The notes below the pieces were generated by a model. It was not told where the DNA came from and ran no database searches. It saw nothing but the letters and a program-made list of their open reading frames with translations. This document shows, in pieces, positions 63,781 to 64,000 of a DNA stretch of 64,000 bases. Positions within the stretch are counted from its first letter, which is position 1, and each line of letters begins with the position of its first letter. This DNA comes from Diabrotica undecimpunctata (lineage: Eukaryota; Arthropoda; Insecta; Coleoptera; Chrysomelidae), in assembly GCF_040954645.1 (NCBI RefSeq), contig NC_092806.1:6076001-6140000 (forward strand), read 5' to 3'. A program made the translations under genes and the position numbers.

Positions 63781-64000
63781 CAGGGTGAGTCATGAGGAAC
63801 TTTACATACTTCTACCATATGTAGAGTCCCTCAGGGAGCATATCATGTGGTCACTAAAAAATGTCAACTCCTCTTCTTTATTAATTAACAGGGTGATTTG
63901 TGTAATTGACCATTTATTTCATTTTACTGTAGTGTTTATACGGCTCATTTGATTTTTTAAATTTTTGCATGATACAGTACACTACTATCAAGCATTCGAC
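63781..64000. mobile_element. Left end of a TA-flanked mariner-type element, cut by the window edge
   Basis: CAGGGTGAGTCATGAGGAAC begins at 63781 directly after TA. CAGGGTG is the terminal type seen in the mariner-like element at 46106 and the intron MITE. The right end lies outside the window. Confidence 0.5.

Overview
The window is eukaryotic, very probably from an insect with a large, repeat-rich genome. This rests on the mobile-element content: RTE-type, Jockey-type and R1/I-type non-LTR retrotransposons, Penelope-like elements, piggyBac, hAT, Tc1 and mariner-like DNA transposons, and a Helitron remnant. The DNA is AT-rich and has spliceosomal introns and microsatellite-tailed LINEs. A beetle would fit, but nothing here fixes the species. 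I found no host gene, tRNA, rRNA, CRISPR array or bacterial-style operon. Nearly every recognisable reading frame belongs to a mobile element, and most are broken.

Layout. 1-0.9 kb: piggyBac-like remnant. 1.48-3.08 kb: Tc1-like element with both TIRs and TA duplications. 4.3 kb: RTE scrap. 5.7-7.1 kb: Penelope-like RT plus GIY-YIG remnant beside a hammerhead-like motif. 7.5-10.36 kb: second piggyBac-like element with a 64-bp intron and two inserted LINEs. 11.5-13.5 kb: an orphan transposon-derived gene fragment and a second Penelope-like remnant. 14.6 kb: a perfect 66-bp palindrome. 14.8-18.1 kb: R1/I-type LINE with an internal 0.4-kb tandem duplication, split by an RTE insertion. 20.2-21.35 kb: inverted-repeat element split by an RTE. 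21.7-24.5 kb: four LINE fragments. 24.57-27.10 kb: hAT element with 8-bp duplications, an intron and a small element nested in that intron. 28-31 kb: two RTE 3' ends. 32.3-34.5 kb: Jockey-type LINE. 35-40 kb: four RTE copies. 41.3-45 kb: RTE, hAT-type MITE, Helitron fragment, RTE. 46.1-48.9 kb: mariner-like element with TIRs of about 380 bp. 50.5-52.5 kb: LINE fragments and a split Tc1-like fragment. 53.36-60.24 kb: a deep nest of five elements. 60.4 kb: Jockey C-terminus. 61.2-62.9 kb: the best-preserved RTE. 63.8 kb: edge of another TA-flanked element.

Nothing here works as a gene system. The interest lies in the stratigraphy. Many insertions keep their target-site duplications (10-15 bp for the LINEs, 8 bp for hAT, TA for Tc1/mariner-like elements), so relative ages can be read directly. 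RTE copies end in GAA- or GAT-type repeats rather than poly(A), and three of them carry short fold-backs at or near their 5' ends. The likely active players in the genome are the RTE families at 61.2-62.9 kb and 53.9-55.2 kb, whose reading frames are still open, and the Tc1-like and DD83E transposases, each broken by only two lesions.
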